The notes under the pieces: generated by a model
What the model saw: only the letters and a program-made list of their open reading frames with translations
Told to the model about the DNA's origin: nothing
The model's database searches: none
Translations under genes and position numbers: made by a program
From: Lanius collurio
Lineage: Eukaryota; Chordata; Aves; Passeriformes; Laniidae
Reading direction: 5' to 3'
DNA length: 64,000 bases
NCBI GenBank assembly: GCA_020086605.1
Contig: JACBWW010000023.1
Coordinates: 4,143,292-4,207,291 of the forward strand
Shown: positions 21,301-58,420 of the stretch, in pieces
Numbering within the stretch: position 1 is the first letter of the stretch
Layout of the letters: each line of letters begins with the position of its first letter

Positions 21301-24300
21301 AACCCTGAGGCTCTGATCCTTGAGATAGGGTTGTGTGGAACTGGGTGGAGAGCAGGAGCTGGGCAGGGGTGTTTCAAGGATGGCTGCCAAAATCCAAGAT
21401 GCTGGGATGCTGCTTCAGCTGCTGGTGGTGTCTCTGCAGCTCAGCACCTCAGCCAAGCCCCTCAAGCCACTTAGGCTGGGTTTGGGCAGCCCAGGGCAGC
21501 CCAGAGCCAGTCCACAGCCGAGGTTCTGGCTGCTCTGGCTTGGAGCTGCTGCATGCCCAGCTCGGCTCTGCCTGTGTCCCCCATGCAAATCTCCTCTATA
21601 TCAAGCAAATGGCAAAAACAACACCTTTTTAAATCTGCTGCATTCAGGTAGACAAAACCTCTGCTGTGCAGGCAGCCAGGGCAGTGCCATGTGAGATGCA
21701 GCAGCCATTGGGTGGGTCACTCTTCCACCCTTTCGAATTTCTTATTTCGGACTTCAATGCACACCATCTAAGCAAACCTCAGCTTCCTTCTCCCTTTTAC
21801 CTACCTTTTATCTTTGTCATATTTTTCATCTGGCTTCAGGTACAACTCAGGTCTGGCTTTAATGCCTCTGCCTCCCCTAAGCAAAACAGCACAGGGCTCA
21901 TCTTGTGCCTCTCCGGCTGCTGGGGAGCTGCTCTGTGGGAGGACTGCAGCTCACCTCCAAAGTCATTAATGTTTCATGGAATTAATCAACACAGGCTCCT
22001 GCTTATAAAGCACTTCTTAGAAACAAGGCTAAGAACAAGCACGAGGTGTCTTGGCTGAAGCCAAATCCTCCCTGCTGGCTGGGGAATGCCCGTGCTGGTT
22101 GGAGCAGACCCAGAGAGGGGGCAGATTGACACCAAGCGAATTCCATCCAGGCCATTTCATCCAGCAAACAAAAATTCTGGCTGTACTAGAAAGATTGCTG
22201 CATCCCAGGAGGAGATCCTGGACCTCCTAGCTTGGAAAGGAGCCCACCAGCACTCTTCCAGCTAGCACTTACAGGGCATCCTTGGGACCCTCTACTTGAG
22301 ACCTTGGGTGTTTTCTGCAGTTCTTTTGAACTAAAGAAATGTCTGAAGATAGAAGCTTCAGGTGGGTAATTGGGATTTTTTCAGAATTTTACTACTTCTG
22401 GTGCTCATTTTCTCCTTGAAGCCAACCCAGCACAGTACCACTGAACCTGTTACCCTGGCTGGGTGACACTGGTGACAAAGAGTGCAAAGACAGGCTTCCC
22501 TCTGCTCAGGCAGAAAGGAGGGGAGTCATCTCTTTAAGAAATAGATTCAGTTCTCAGCAAACCCATTTATTTTTAGTACCCTCCAAAGTGCGCTCAGCTT
22601 TGGAGAGGAAACGAAGCAAAAGCAGTAATTCTGAATTATTTAGGCAATAGAGTTTCGGGGCTGTAGTAAGTGTCTGTGCTATGCTGGGGCAGGGGCTGGA
22701 GCAATATTGGGCTCACTAATAACATCCAGCTGATTTAGGCATGGGCAGAAGCAAATCAGTGAGAGCCTCTGCAGGGAAGAAGGAAATATCCCTGTGGTCA
22801 TAAAGCAAACGCACCCATGCGAAGGAAAACTCCATGATGAGTGATGGGCTCAGCTGCATCCTGGCTGCACTGTGAGAGCAACAAAGGGATGGATATGCAA
22901 ATGAGGTGGGATATTCACCGACGGAATTAAACAGCTTTCCTGCTAACTGGCTTTGGCTGCTTGATATCCAGCTGTCTGCAAAATCCCACTGAGAGTCCAT
23001 CCTGGCACGGGTACAGCACGCTGGCCCCTCAGGTCCTTGGCGCACTCCGAGTCACCTCAACATGCCCCAGGAATGCTCAGCAGGCACGGTCCAGTTGCTC
23101 CACTTCTCCCCCCATGTCTCAGGGCTGGTGTGTGTGGGATGCTGGACCAACGCTGCTCTGCAGCTTTGACAGCAGGGGGATGGAAAGGTTATCCTGCCGT
23201 GGATCACTGACACCTGCTGTGTGTAATGGATATCCCAGTGCTCACACCGCCCTGTTTGGAGCCCCACAGCAGCAGGGCATCAGCAGAGATCCTTCACCAC
23301 GGCCTGGGCCCAGCCATGCCCAGGTGCCCATTTGCATCCAATCCCCATTTCCCTGGCACCGTGGTGATGCTCCCACTGCCTCCACAAGTGATCTCTTCCC
23401 CACTTTTATCTACACTGAGCTGGAGCATTCTATCGCAGCTTCCCACTCACCAAGCAAAAAGGCTTTCTAGTTTAACTTACTGGAGCACATTTCATGGTGA
23501 TTTCATTATTAGGGACCTAACTTGGACCAAATGATCTTTTTTTTTTTTAATTCTAAGGTGCAATTGAGATGGTGAAGAAAATTGCACTCAGTTAAGAGTG
23601 AGTCACCAAAGAGATCCATGAATCTACCTGCCAAAATTTTACAGGAAAAACAGTGTTTTCCTGTTAACACAAAAATAGATGCACAACTACCACAGAAACT
23701 CATCCTGTTTCAAAACAAAAGCAAAATTTCTTGTTCCTGTGCTGATGCTTCAAAGATTCTCTTGCAGCAGATTCTAGAATTACAAACTGCAAACACAGTG
23801 CCAGGATCTGTCCTCAAAGCAGGCTTTACACCCAGTAAGGGTCTTCTGCTTCCTGGCTGAGCCAGGGGAAGTTGGAGAGACAAGCAAAAGAAACATTGAA
23901 TTCCAGCCTCCTGCTAAGGTTTAGGGAAAAAGGAGCAGCACGGCACTGTGCAAGACTATTTTAGAACAGAAAAGTTTTACATCTACGCCCAATGAATATT
24001 AAACAGCCACACACTTCAGCTCTGCCGCCTGCGCCCGGCGCCGCGTGAGCAGATTTAATTTTTCTTTATGGAGAGGAGCAGACCCACACCCAGATTTTCA
24101 TGCATGTGCCTTAGAGGTGAATGGGATGTGAAGGGTGAACCTGAGTCTTCTCTGCCAGGAGATCCCTTCAGCAATCACTCACAACTGGAAAAACAAGGAG
24201 ACATTAAGGAAAAGCTGGCAGCGCGGGCAGGGTTTATGCAGACTGACATGGAATAACTGCCAGCTTGCTGGGAACTCCATGTAAACCTTCCTGGGCTTTC

Positions 24301-27300
24301 ACATCTATTTGCAGATCCAAGAGGTGTCAGGTGAAACAATAAGGATGAGATGGAGAAGGAAATGATGCCAGGTGGGACCAAGGCATGGCCAGGGCACTCA
24401 GTGTCCCAGGTGAGGTGGGATCAGGGCTCTCTGGGGCTCAGGCACCTCTATTCAGTTATCTTCACCTCCAGCCCACCCAACAAAAAGCGCTGCTGAATTA
24501 ACCCCCTAGGAAACAATACCAAAATAAACCCAGAGCCTGTGTGCAAACATTTGGGAATGTCTCATGAAAACATCTCCAATCCAAAGACATGCTGCTGGTT
24601 TTAATCCTCAGCCTTCGAGTTTGACACAGAATATGCCCTGCTTGCCCCCAGCCCCCGCCACTGCTCTCACCTGTGGACCCATCCAGGCCAACCCTGGTCC
24701 TGGGCACTTTTTCTGGAAGCATCCTCCTCCACAGGCGAGTCTCCTCACGGTGCCCACGGGTCTGCAGAAATAGCCCTTGAGGCTGCGGTGCTCACACTCC
24801 TCATGGTGGGCAGGGACGCTCTCCACAGCCTGCATCCCACTCCTCCTGCTGCTCCCCTTGCTCCAGCCCTGCACTGACAGTCCTGCCAGCACCCACAGAG
24901 TGTGCATGGCTCAACACAGCCCAGGAAGGGGTGCTGAGCTCTGGATATGGTCCATGAGAACCCCTCCTCCAGCCTCTCTCGGACACCGGAGTGAGCCGGG
25001 CTGGCCGATGCTGGCAGCAGCTCTCTGGGGTGGGATCCTTCACTGTGCTTTTCCCCCACGTGGTGCCACAAGGCTGGCACACCACCCCTGAAAAATTGTT
25101 GCCTTTTTTCCAAGGGCTTTGTCGACTCTGTCCCAGCCTCAGGGGTCCCTGAGTGAAGCCCCCCTGCAGTTCTCCTCTTCCCTTATCATGGACCAGTAAA
25201 TGCTGAGACGGTTCCTAGTGGTGCCTGGTCCTAGAAGGGTCCCAGTGCTGGTGCAGAGACAGGGTGGACTCCCCAGGGATGCTCCACTCGCTGCCAGCCT
25301 CCCCAGCAAGCCAAGGCAGAGGATGGCTGCCTGCACCCAGCGTTGCCTTCACCACTGAATTTCTCAGCCCATGCAAAACTCTTGTGGCTCTGTCCCATCC
25401 CTGGCCAGGGATGGAGGTAGCATCATCCCCTCCACTCCCATCTGCCAGTGCATTAAGAAAATGAGAGCTGATTAAAGTCCATCCCCTCCTGAGCACCATT
25501 GGTCCCCAGCAAATTGCTGACACCACTGATTTAGGGGCAGTGGCAGACAGGTGGACTTCCCTCTGTCCACAGACATCCAGCTTTAGACGGGTTTGGGGTT
25601 GCTTGGGTCTGAGCATTTCCTATTGTCACAAGAAGTGCTTTTATTGCAGAAAATTAATGTATTCATTTGATTTTCTTTATTCTATTGCCTGTTAAAAGGT
25701 TGATTCAGGCAGTGCCTCTCCTTGCAGCTCTGCTCCTCCATTGCACACCATGCAAGGATGCTGAGATGGGATGGGAAGGAGCTTCTGTTAATGAGGTGCC
25801 CACAGCACCCCATTAACCCACAGCAACTGGAAGGCCCCTGTAGCACCAAAAACTCTCCTGTTTCTCAAGGCAGGCCAGCTGGAAAGCCCCATTTCCCTCC
25901 CATTAATCTCCACCTGCCAGCACTTTCTAGAAGGCAGTTAAGAACATTGAAACTGGGGAGATTTGCAAAATAAACAGCGATCAAACGAAAAGCCCTGGGT
26001 TCCTGCTCTGAGGGTGTCTGCCAAGACACACAGATCGTATCAGGCTAATTTACAAAAGGAAAACCGCCCTAATTAGTGTTCAGGAAAGCACTTTAATGAG
26101 AAGAGCATTAGTGCAAAAAGCAAGAGTGCCAAGAGGTCAAGCTGTTCCTAATGCCAGAAAAACAGGAAATGGGGCATAGCTGATCTCTGCCCACCCAAGC
26201 CGCAGCACCATTTTCTCATTTATTTTAGTAATATCTCTGGCTATTAGTGAGGAATTTATAAAACCCAAAGCCCAGGGGCAGAGCAGGGCCCCTGTGGGCA
26301 ACAAGCTCTGAGCATCGGAATGCCAGGTGTGGATCGGGCTCCCTGCAGCCACCTCCCTTCCTTTTTGGGGCAGAGCGCAGGTTTTATGGAGTTTCCCCCT
26401 GTGGAAGCCCCGTCAATGCCACAGCCCCCTCTCGCCTCGCCGGGGGCTCTGACGGTGGCCAGTAACCATGGCAGCGGAGGGGTTCGCACGTGATGTTGGT
26501 ATTTCTGCAGCACAAAAGAGCCTCTTATCTACAATGAGTAACTGGTCTGGCTGGTCTTCATTCCTCTGGCTATTGCTAAGGCGGAGCATCATGGGGCAGC
26601 TCATGTGATGCTCCTCATGGGGCAATTTCGGACTATCCACACTGGGACACATCGGGATCATCCGTGGGGAGACACATGGGGGGCTCCAGGACACCCTGGG
26701 TGCTCACACAGCCCCACAGCAGCAGTCCCACTGTGGGAGGCAGAGCCAGCCCTTCCCACCACATCTGGCAGATAAACGTGGGAATGGAGCAGTGGCCATC
26801 CCAGTGAGCTCAGGTTTGCAAAATGAGCATCTGCAAATCGTCAGTTTGGGCCATGCTGGTTGTCCGCAGGATGTCACAGCCCAGAGCCGGCAGGGCTGCT
26901 CCCCTGGCACCCCCACAACCTGATTTATCTCACTTCTCCACTTGTTTACATTTCTTCTCAAATTCCTTCCAATTTATCCAAGAAAACAGTTTTGAGACTT
27001 TAAGTGTTCAAATTCCAGCTCTTCTCAGGCGTCGAGTGACTTCTAAAAGTGGGGGAAACTGCATGAAAGAACATAGATTTCTGGGCTTCAATTCTTGAGA
27101 TGACTCAAACCCAGCTCCCTAGTACTGCACAGAGCTCCCTTAGACATTCACCCCAGGCCATCAACCAAAGAGGGCAAGTTTCATCCCAAAACCAGAACAG
27201 GTAAATGAGGAAAGAATGAGAAAGGAAATGGTCATGGAGTCTGAGCTCAGCCTAAGCTGCTGCTAATAAGCACAGTTGGGGGCATCCATAGGTTAGTGAA

Positions 27301-29000
27301 CCTCTGTATGGCCCCTTCCCAACTGAGGGTCTGGCATTTTTTCAGGGTGTTAACTCCAGTGGGACCATTACTGCACTTAGAAGGAGCTATGTGCTTAGAG
27401 CAGAGAAAACCAGACTTTTATTAGCTCCGTTTTAGGGGAAGGCAAAAGGGATTCAGAGAGATTTATATGCAAGTGTCACTCAAAGCAGAGCTACACAAAA
27501 GAAAAAATATATATAGACAGAAAAAGTGGGTTACAGACTGTTCCCAGAATGAGGAGTGTGTCCTGCTGGTTAAGGTCTGTAGGTTTCAAGGTTGAAGTGC
27601 TTAATTTTATTTCAAGCTTTCCAATTAAACACCATTTAACTGGGCTTTCCATTTATCATGCAATTTCTTTCTGGACTCGAGTCTAATCCCCAAACCTGCT
27701 TATTTGCTTTTACTTTCGTTACAACCTTATCAGTGATTAACCTGCAATTGCACTTAATCTTTTTAAAAGATTTCTCTGGCTATAAATACAGAGAAGCTAT
27801 CTACCCTGTTTCTGTCCAGGGGAAAACAACTTCCTTCACTGTCAGATGTCTCTGCTGGGTTATCCTATTCCTTCTGTCAGCTGATTTTTCTAATGGGAGA
27901 CATTTGTCTTCTCTAACTTCATAAAGATCATTGAATCAGTATCAGTTCTCTGAAAGACACAGGCCACAGGGAATATGAATACACCCCCAGTATAAAAAAA
28001 AGTTATATATATAAAAATATAAATATAATCAGTATATATAAACCCTCCAGTAAAGATGCTACTGGTGACAGTGAGGCAAACCCTACCACATTCCTACAGC
28101 TCTAACAACAAGCTCTGCTTCTTCCTCCAGCACTTCTCTATTCCACTTCTTTCACTAAAAAGCAGCAACTGCTAAAATATCACTGCAAGAAGACCTGGTT
28201 TCTATGGCAATAAGCAGCTGCCTGTCAAGATCCCCCAAGTACTCCAGCAATATTATGAGAGGATCACAGATCAACCCAAAACTTAAGGACATCAAGTGGA
28301 ATGAACTAAAGCTAATAAGAAATGCAGCAGAGGTACATGGAGTGTTACCAAATCCATCAGGAGCGTTCCAAGGGCAGTGGAAGGAACACTAAGTGATGAG
28401 TGCTCTCTGCAAGGTATTTATTGGAACCAACGTGAAGGAAGCCCACTGCAAATACAGCAGAACTGCTAAATGAGTGGAATTTAAAAGTTCAACAGAAGAA
28501 ACACAACCTATGGCAACCCCCAAAACAAGAGGCACTAAAGTCTCTGTCCTCTGTCATCTCTAAATAGTCCTGCAGAACAAACAGACCTGAGCTCAACTCC
28601 CCAGCTCAGCCTGTAAGCCTAGCCCTACCTTGACCTTAATTATTACCTGGAGAATAATCTCTCCAAAGAACTAGAGCCACAAACAGATCACAGAGAAGGA
28701 TAATTTCAGATCTCCCCCTGGTTCCAGAATTACCAGTTGTGTGTCCATCACCATCTCATGCTGCGTGTTGAAAACTAAGATCTTCAAACAACCTTTGCTA
28801 TTTAAGAAAGTTTTTTTCCCTCCTACTGGTGATTAAAAGCAAATTACAATTCTATTATCAGTATTATGTGACCTCTGAGCCTCTCAATTGTTTATTGGGA
28901 AATCTGTGAACTGTATGTGAAGATTTTCTGGCTCTGTCAGTGCGTGAGTGAGGAAAAAAGTTGGAGAACAGCTGGAATTTTGAAATAAATCCACAGCAAA
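18341..29000. other. Intergenic region between KIFC3 and CNGB1
   Basis: I find no exon with both convincing splice sites and protein-like sequence in this roughly 10.7 kb, and no RNA gene. It contains several AT-rich islands (for example 19640-19960, 21030-21300 and 25990-26130) and a lower-GC stretch from about 27.1 to 29.4 kb. Non-coding upstream exons of KIFC3 cannot be excluded. Confidence 0.5.
27990..28044. repeat. AT-rich low-complexity tract
   Basis: The tract is an A run followed by alternating TA and TAAA units. It is simple sequence with no sign of function. Confidence 0.7.
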
Positions 29001-29049
29001 TGAATGGTAATCTACATGGTGTTTACTGTAGATACAGTGAATTATGAAA

Positions 29050-31062
29050 GCAATTACAGCCCACTATTTATTTAAATGCTTTTTCTAAACAATATTAAAT
29101 CATAGCACCTAATCAGAGCCCCAGTTTGATTTTTGCACATTTCCTGGTTTGATTACATAAATATTTAAAGAGTGAAAAAAAAATATACTTTGCACTCCCC
29201 ACCAAAATCTTCAACCCAGCAGAAAACCACTTGCAAATGACTGAGGATGAGAGATATTCAGGCAGGTCTGGGTGAGTGCAGGCTCTCCCCTGCAATGTGT
29301 TGGCTTCAGACCCTCCTGCAGTATAGTGGAGTTCCTTAAATTTGTTTAAAAGAAAGCAAGACATTGTTAATTAATGCTAACATCTATTCTGTCTTTTTCT
29401 GCCACAGAAACCCATCTATTTTGAGTTAGAGAGGGGAAAAAAGCAACGAAAGAAGATCCCAAAGGAGGTGAAGGTCAGCCCTGGGCTGCTGATGGGAGAG
29501 GGATCACCCAGGGGGTGACGCCAGCGCTGCCACCCTTCATGAAGAGCCTGGCTGTGTCACAGCCAGACCTGTGGAACCTGCAGCACTGCTCATAGCATTT
29601 GCTGAACACTTGGGAAGTCCTTTGGCCGTGGTGACAGGGCTGCTCCCTGCAGCAAAACCTGCCCCAACTTTTCCTCCAGAGGATGGAAAGTGACTCCTCT
29701 TGATGGAGCCAGTGGTGCTGTGGGGACATGGACAGCCAAAAATTTGGGAAGGATCTGCAAAACCTCATCCAGCCTCACCCACTGCTTCTCAGCACCACTC
29801 ACCTCACCAGCAGCTGTCTCTGTTTGGTGCTGGGTTTGAGGAAGATGAGGAAGGACCTGGTGGTGCTGGAAGAAGATGGGACACCTTGAGCCATCAGCTG
29901 GGTGCTGGCTGCTGACCAGATGCTCGCCTTCCCCTCCAGTGCCCAGTCCCAAGCATGGCTGGGAGAGTGACTTCATGCCTTCAGTGGTGAGCAATACCAG
30001 AGTGGCCTCTCTGTCCATGGGAAGGGTGGCCAAAAGCCCATCAAGTGACTGAAGGGCTGGAAATTGGCTGCTGGAAATGTGGAAGTCACTGAGGTCCAGC
30101 AGTGAGTACAGGGGAGCACCTGCATGCTTGTGCACACTTGTTGGCACGTTACAGGCTCTGAGCTGACTCTGAAACAATTTCTGGGAGAGGAAAGTACTCA
30201 CTGCACTTCTCTTTCCCCTCCCAGCTGGGAACCAACTCAGCTTCTCCCTTCCTGCTCTCTGTTTATCCCTTCTAGCAGAGGCAGCACAGAAAAATCCCAA
30301 GGCTGGAAAGGAGCTCCAGGAACATCTCATCCAGGATTGTGCTTCTCTATCCTTGAAAGATGTTCATCAAACCTCTCCCTAACAGCCCCCAGTAATGGAG
30401 TATCCACCACCTTCCCAGGGTGGACAGCTGGCAAGAATTCTTCCCAGTGGCAAAGCCAAGGGGGCCTTGGCACCACACAGGGACCCTCAAGCATCTTGCA
30501 GTCTGTGCACTCGGGGACAGAGCTTGGCATTCTCATGACAGCTTGGTTTGCTCCATGCTTGGCCTGTGAGCATAGTCCACATCCTTTTTGGATGAATCAC
30601 TCCCCACTGCTGCTGTCAACCTTGAGCCCAACAGAGAAACCTTGTGTTTTTTTTCCCTTGGTTGTTTCTAGCCAAGTGGTGACTCATCTGTCAGAGGTGA
30701 ATAACTCTTCTTGCATTGTCTGAACACTCATTAACCATCCAGAGCCATAAAAAGCAAATTTTTCCATAGCTCTCCCTCCACAAGGCTGGATTTCAGAGCA
30801 AGAGGGCTGGCCTGAGATTCAGTGAGAAACTCATAAAGGTGCTCAATAGATCTGCAGAGTATAGGAACCCTTTATGGTTCTGGGTAAAATGGCAGAGGGT
30901 TTTATCAGCAGTGATTGAGGGTCTGGGCAGAAAAGAGAAGCAGATCCTACCCACAGCACATAGCAAAGCCTACAGCCACTGCATGGAAATCATTAACAAC
31001 AAAAATCTGCTACCCCAGGCGTTTGCCTGACTCCCACGCTTGCCCTGGGACCTGTTGCTGTT
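29050..31062 (-). other. CNGB1: CNGB1 presumed 3' UTR
   Basis: No coding sequence follows the CNGB1 stop. The first clear AATAAA on the minus strand is at 29072-29067, which would make a 3' UTR of about 2 kb containing an old CR1 piece. A weaker, closer signal may be used instead. Confidence 0.35.
30300..30445 (-). repeat. Old CR1-like LINE fragment
   Basis: On the + strand it shows decayed but ordered pieces of the reverse complement of an avian CR1 3' end (catccaggattgtg, aaacctctccctaac, ggagtatccaccaccttccc). It lies in the presumed CNGB1 3' UTR or just beyond it. Confidence 0.45.
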
Positions 31063-56275
<25,213 letters not shown>

Positions 56276-56299
56276 CCCGCTGGCTGTGGGCAGTGCTGA

Positions 56300-58347
56300 G
56301 GGGTCTCCAGCTGGCAAGAGGCCAGCAGCAGGGGTGCACACTGCCCAGGGAACACTGGCTGCACCAGCTGCTCACGCTGTCTCCAGAGCAGCCCTGAAAG
56401 GTCCTTGGTGTCCCTCTGTTTCCACGTCCTGCTTGGGAAACATGGCATTGCAGCACAACCAGACAAAACCTGGCTCAACTCCTCATCCCTCACTGCTATT
56501 GTGAGCAAGCTACACTCTCTATTTGAAGCGTACAGTTAAACTTGCTTTTCCTAAAAGTAGCTCCTCATTTAGATGTTTTATTTTCACAACTTGTCCAGAC
56601 TAGGAAGCCATTGCAGACAGATCACAGAAGTTGTGATGCTCTGCTCAGAGTCCTCTACTCTCCCCAAAGAGAGCTGCAAAGGCAGCCAGCAGCAGCTGCT
56701 GTGATGTTGTAGGGTAGGTAAAAGTAAGATGTTGCAGAGCAGGGATTCAGCTGTCCAGGCTCTGGTTGCTTGGTCTTTTTGGGTCCCTTCCTTCCCTTCA
56801 TGAAGCATCTCCAGGCTGGGATGCATCAGCAGTGAGACAAGTGATGCTGCACATTCCCATTCTTAGGTACCAGACAAGAGCTGGGGACTCTCATCCAGCT
56901 CAAACTGGGGGTGTCTCCTGCTGTTGCCCCTCTGAAGAGCTGCACTCTGCCCAAAATGCCCCTTTAAAGATACCTCACTCTGCTCAATGAAGGGCTCAGG
57001 AGCACCTCAGACAGCCCCCAGGTGATACCCGCAAAGGGCAAAAGAAAGCAGATCCCTGAGCTCCTTCCAGCCCAGCCAGGAGACTGCACAGGAGTTTCAG
57101 TCCCAGTTACACACATGACCCCAGTCTCACATGCAGTAGGTAGGGGCTAGAAGCTCCTCAGCACTGGGCTCTTTGAATTAACCCCTCATGCAGCTTTCAG
57201 GCATGCAGGACATCTTCAGTTCCCTTGAGATGGCTCACTGGGGGCTCTCTAAAGCCTGGCTCCTTAAATCTAAACAGGCTGGGGTTTGCAGGAAAGGTGA
57301 TGCATGTCCTCAGCCCTTTGCTTGCCTGCAAAGGTTTGGATGCAGCCAAAGCATCGTTCCATGCAGCACCTCCAGCCCCCAGCACATCACGGGCAGGGTC
57401 AGCTCTCCCGGGGACCCTCACACCCCAAAGCTGGATGGTGTGGCTGTAAAACACCTCCCAAGAAGACTGACAACCAGAAACCAATTAAATTACCTTTTGT
57501 CTCTCGCTGGATGAAAGGGATTAAGGAGCTGCGAATGCCCCGGGAACAGCAAGGAAAAGCTGGCAGTACTCTGCAGCAGAGGCATTTCCACCCATGCTTT
57601 GGCACTTCACAGGTCCCGAAGAAGCCCAGGGTTCACAGACACAACTGAGCCCAAACAAACCCTGAGAAAGCCCCCTGGGGCTGCAGCGAGCCCCCCTTGT
57701 CAGGCAAGGCCTCCTCCTCCCTCAACACGAGCTTGTGCAGCTGTAAAAGGCTGGAGCATACGCCTGTCCTCAGTCTGGGAAGGAAAATGGAGGGCAGAAG
57801 CCATTCCTCTGCCAAATCTGAACAAGAAATGGGCAGAAACACTTGTGGGTCCCCACAAAACTAGCTGCTGAAAGAAATAGGAATACGTAGCCAGGATTTG
57901 CCTGCAAAGGCATTAAAGGGTTGTCAGTCTCATGCATCCTGCTGCATTGCAGGCACCCAGCAGTGCCACCACCTGTTGTGGCAGTTCCTTTTGCCAGCCA
58001 GCAAAGAGCCTTAGTCTCATTTCTAAGAGCAAGAAGAGGGCCCAGACTCCATTTGGAGCAGGGAGCACCATGGTCTTTCCTTCCCCTCAGCAGCTGATCA
58101 AACCCTCCACATTACCCAGCCCTCCACAACATTTCTCCCCATGGACCAGCACAGCTCATCCTCCAGTTCTGTTTCTGAGCACCAAACCCCTCTGTGAGGT
58201 GGCCCTGCAAAAATCCCAGCCACGTCCCTCGCTTCCAGCCCTGCCACTTACCCCTGTAGGCTCACCACTGCCTCCCTGGGAAGCCACCCTTGGGATGCAT
58301 GGGCTCCCTTGGCCACTGCAGCTCGCCACTGACTCCCCCAAACTCAC
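56300..58347. other. CNGB1: Probable first intron of CNGB1
   Basis: The stretch lies between the start-codon exon and the candidate upstream donor at 58348. No coding exon was recognised. If the upstream exon is wrong, this is simply the 5' flank of CNGB1. Confidence 0.35.
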
Positions 58348-58420
58348 CTCAATCCGCTCAAGGCTCTGGGAGGATTAGCCCTGTGCTGCCTGCAAATGGG
58401 ATTACTGACACTCAGCTGTC
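58348..58420 (-). promoter_or_regulatory. CNGB1: Candidate CNGB1 rod promoter or non-coding first exon
   Basis: On the minus strand a strong donor (GGATTGAG before gtgagtt) ends an exon at 58348. Just upstream are two TAATCC motifs (58377-58372 and 58404-58399), the consensus of the photoreceptor factor CRX. Next to the distal one is GCTGAGTGTCAG, which resembles an NRL/MARE half-site pair. The start-codon exon has its own acceptor (gacccctcag before 56295), so a non-coding first exon is required. With it the gene would have 33 exons, the number I recall for human. The transcription start is not resolved. Confidence 0.4.

Noticed and set aside
29590..30330. 246-codon minus strand frame left of CNGB1
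   Set aside because: No recognisable motif, it abuts CR1-like sequence and lies beyond the CNGB1 stop. GC-rich avian DNA often has such open frames.
56276..56341. Upstream in-frame ATG that would extend CNGB1 by 22 residues
   Set aside because: An acceptor at 56295 cuts it off, and homology to human MLGWVQRVLPQPP places the start at 56275.
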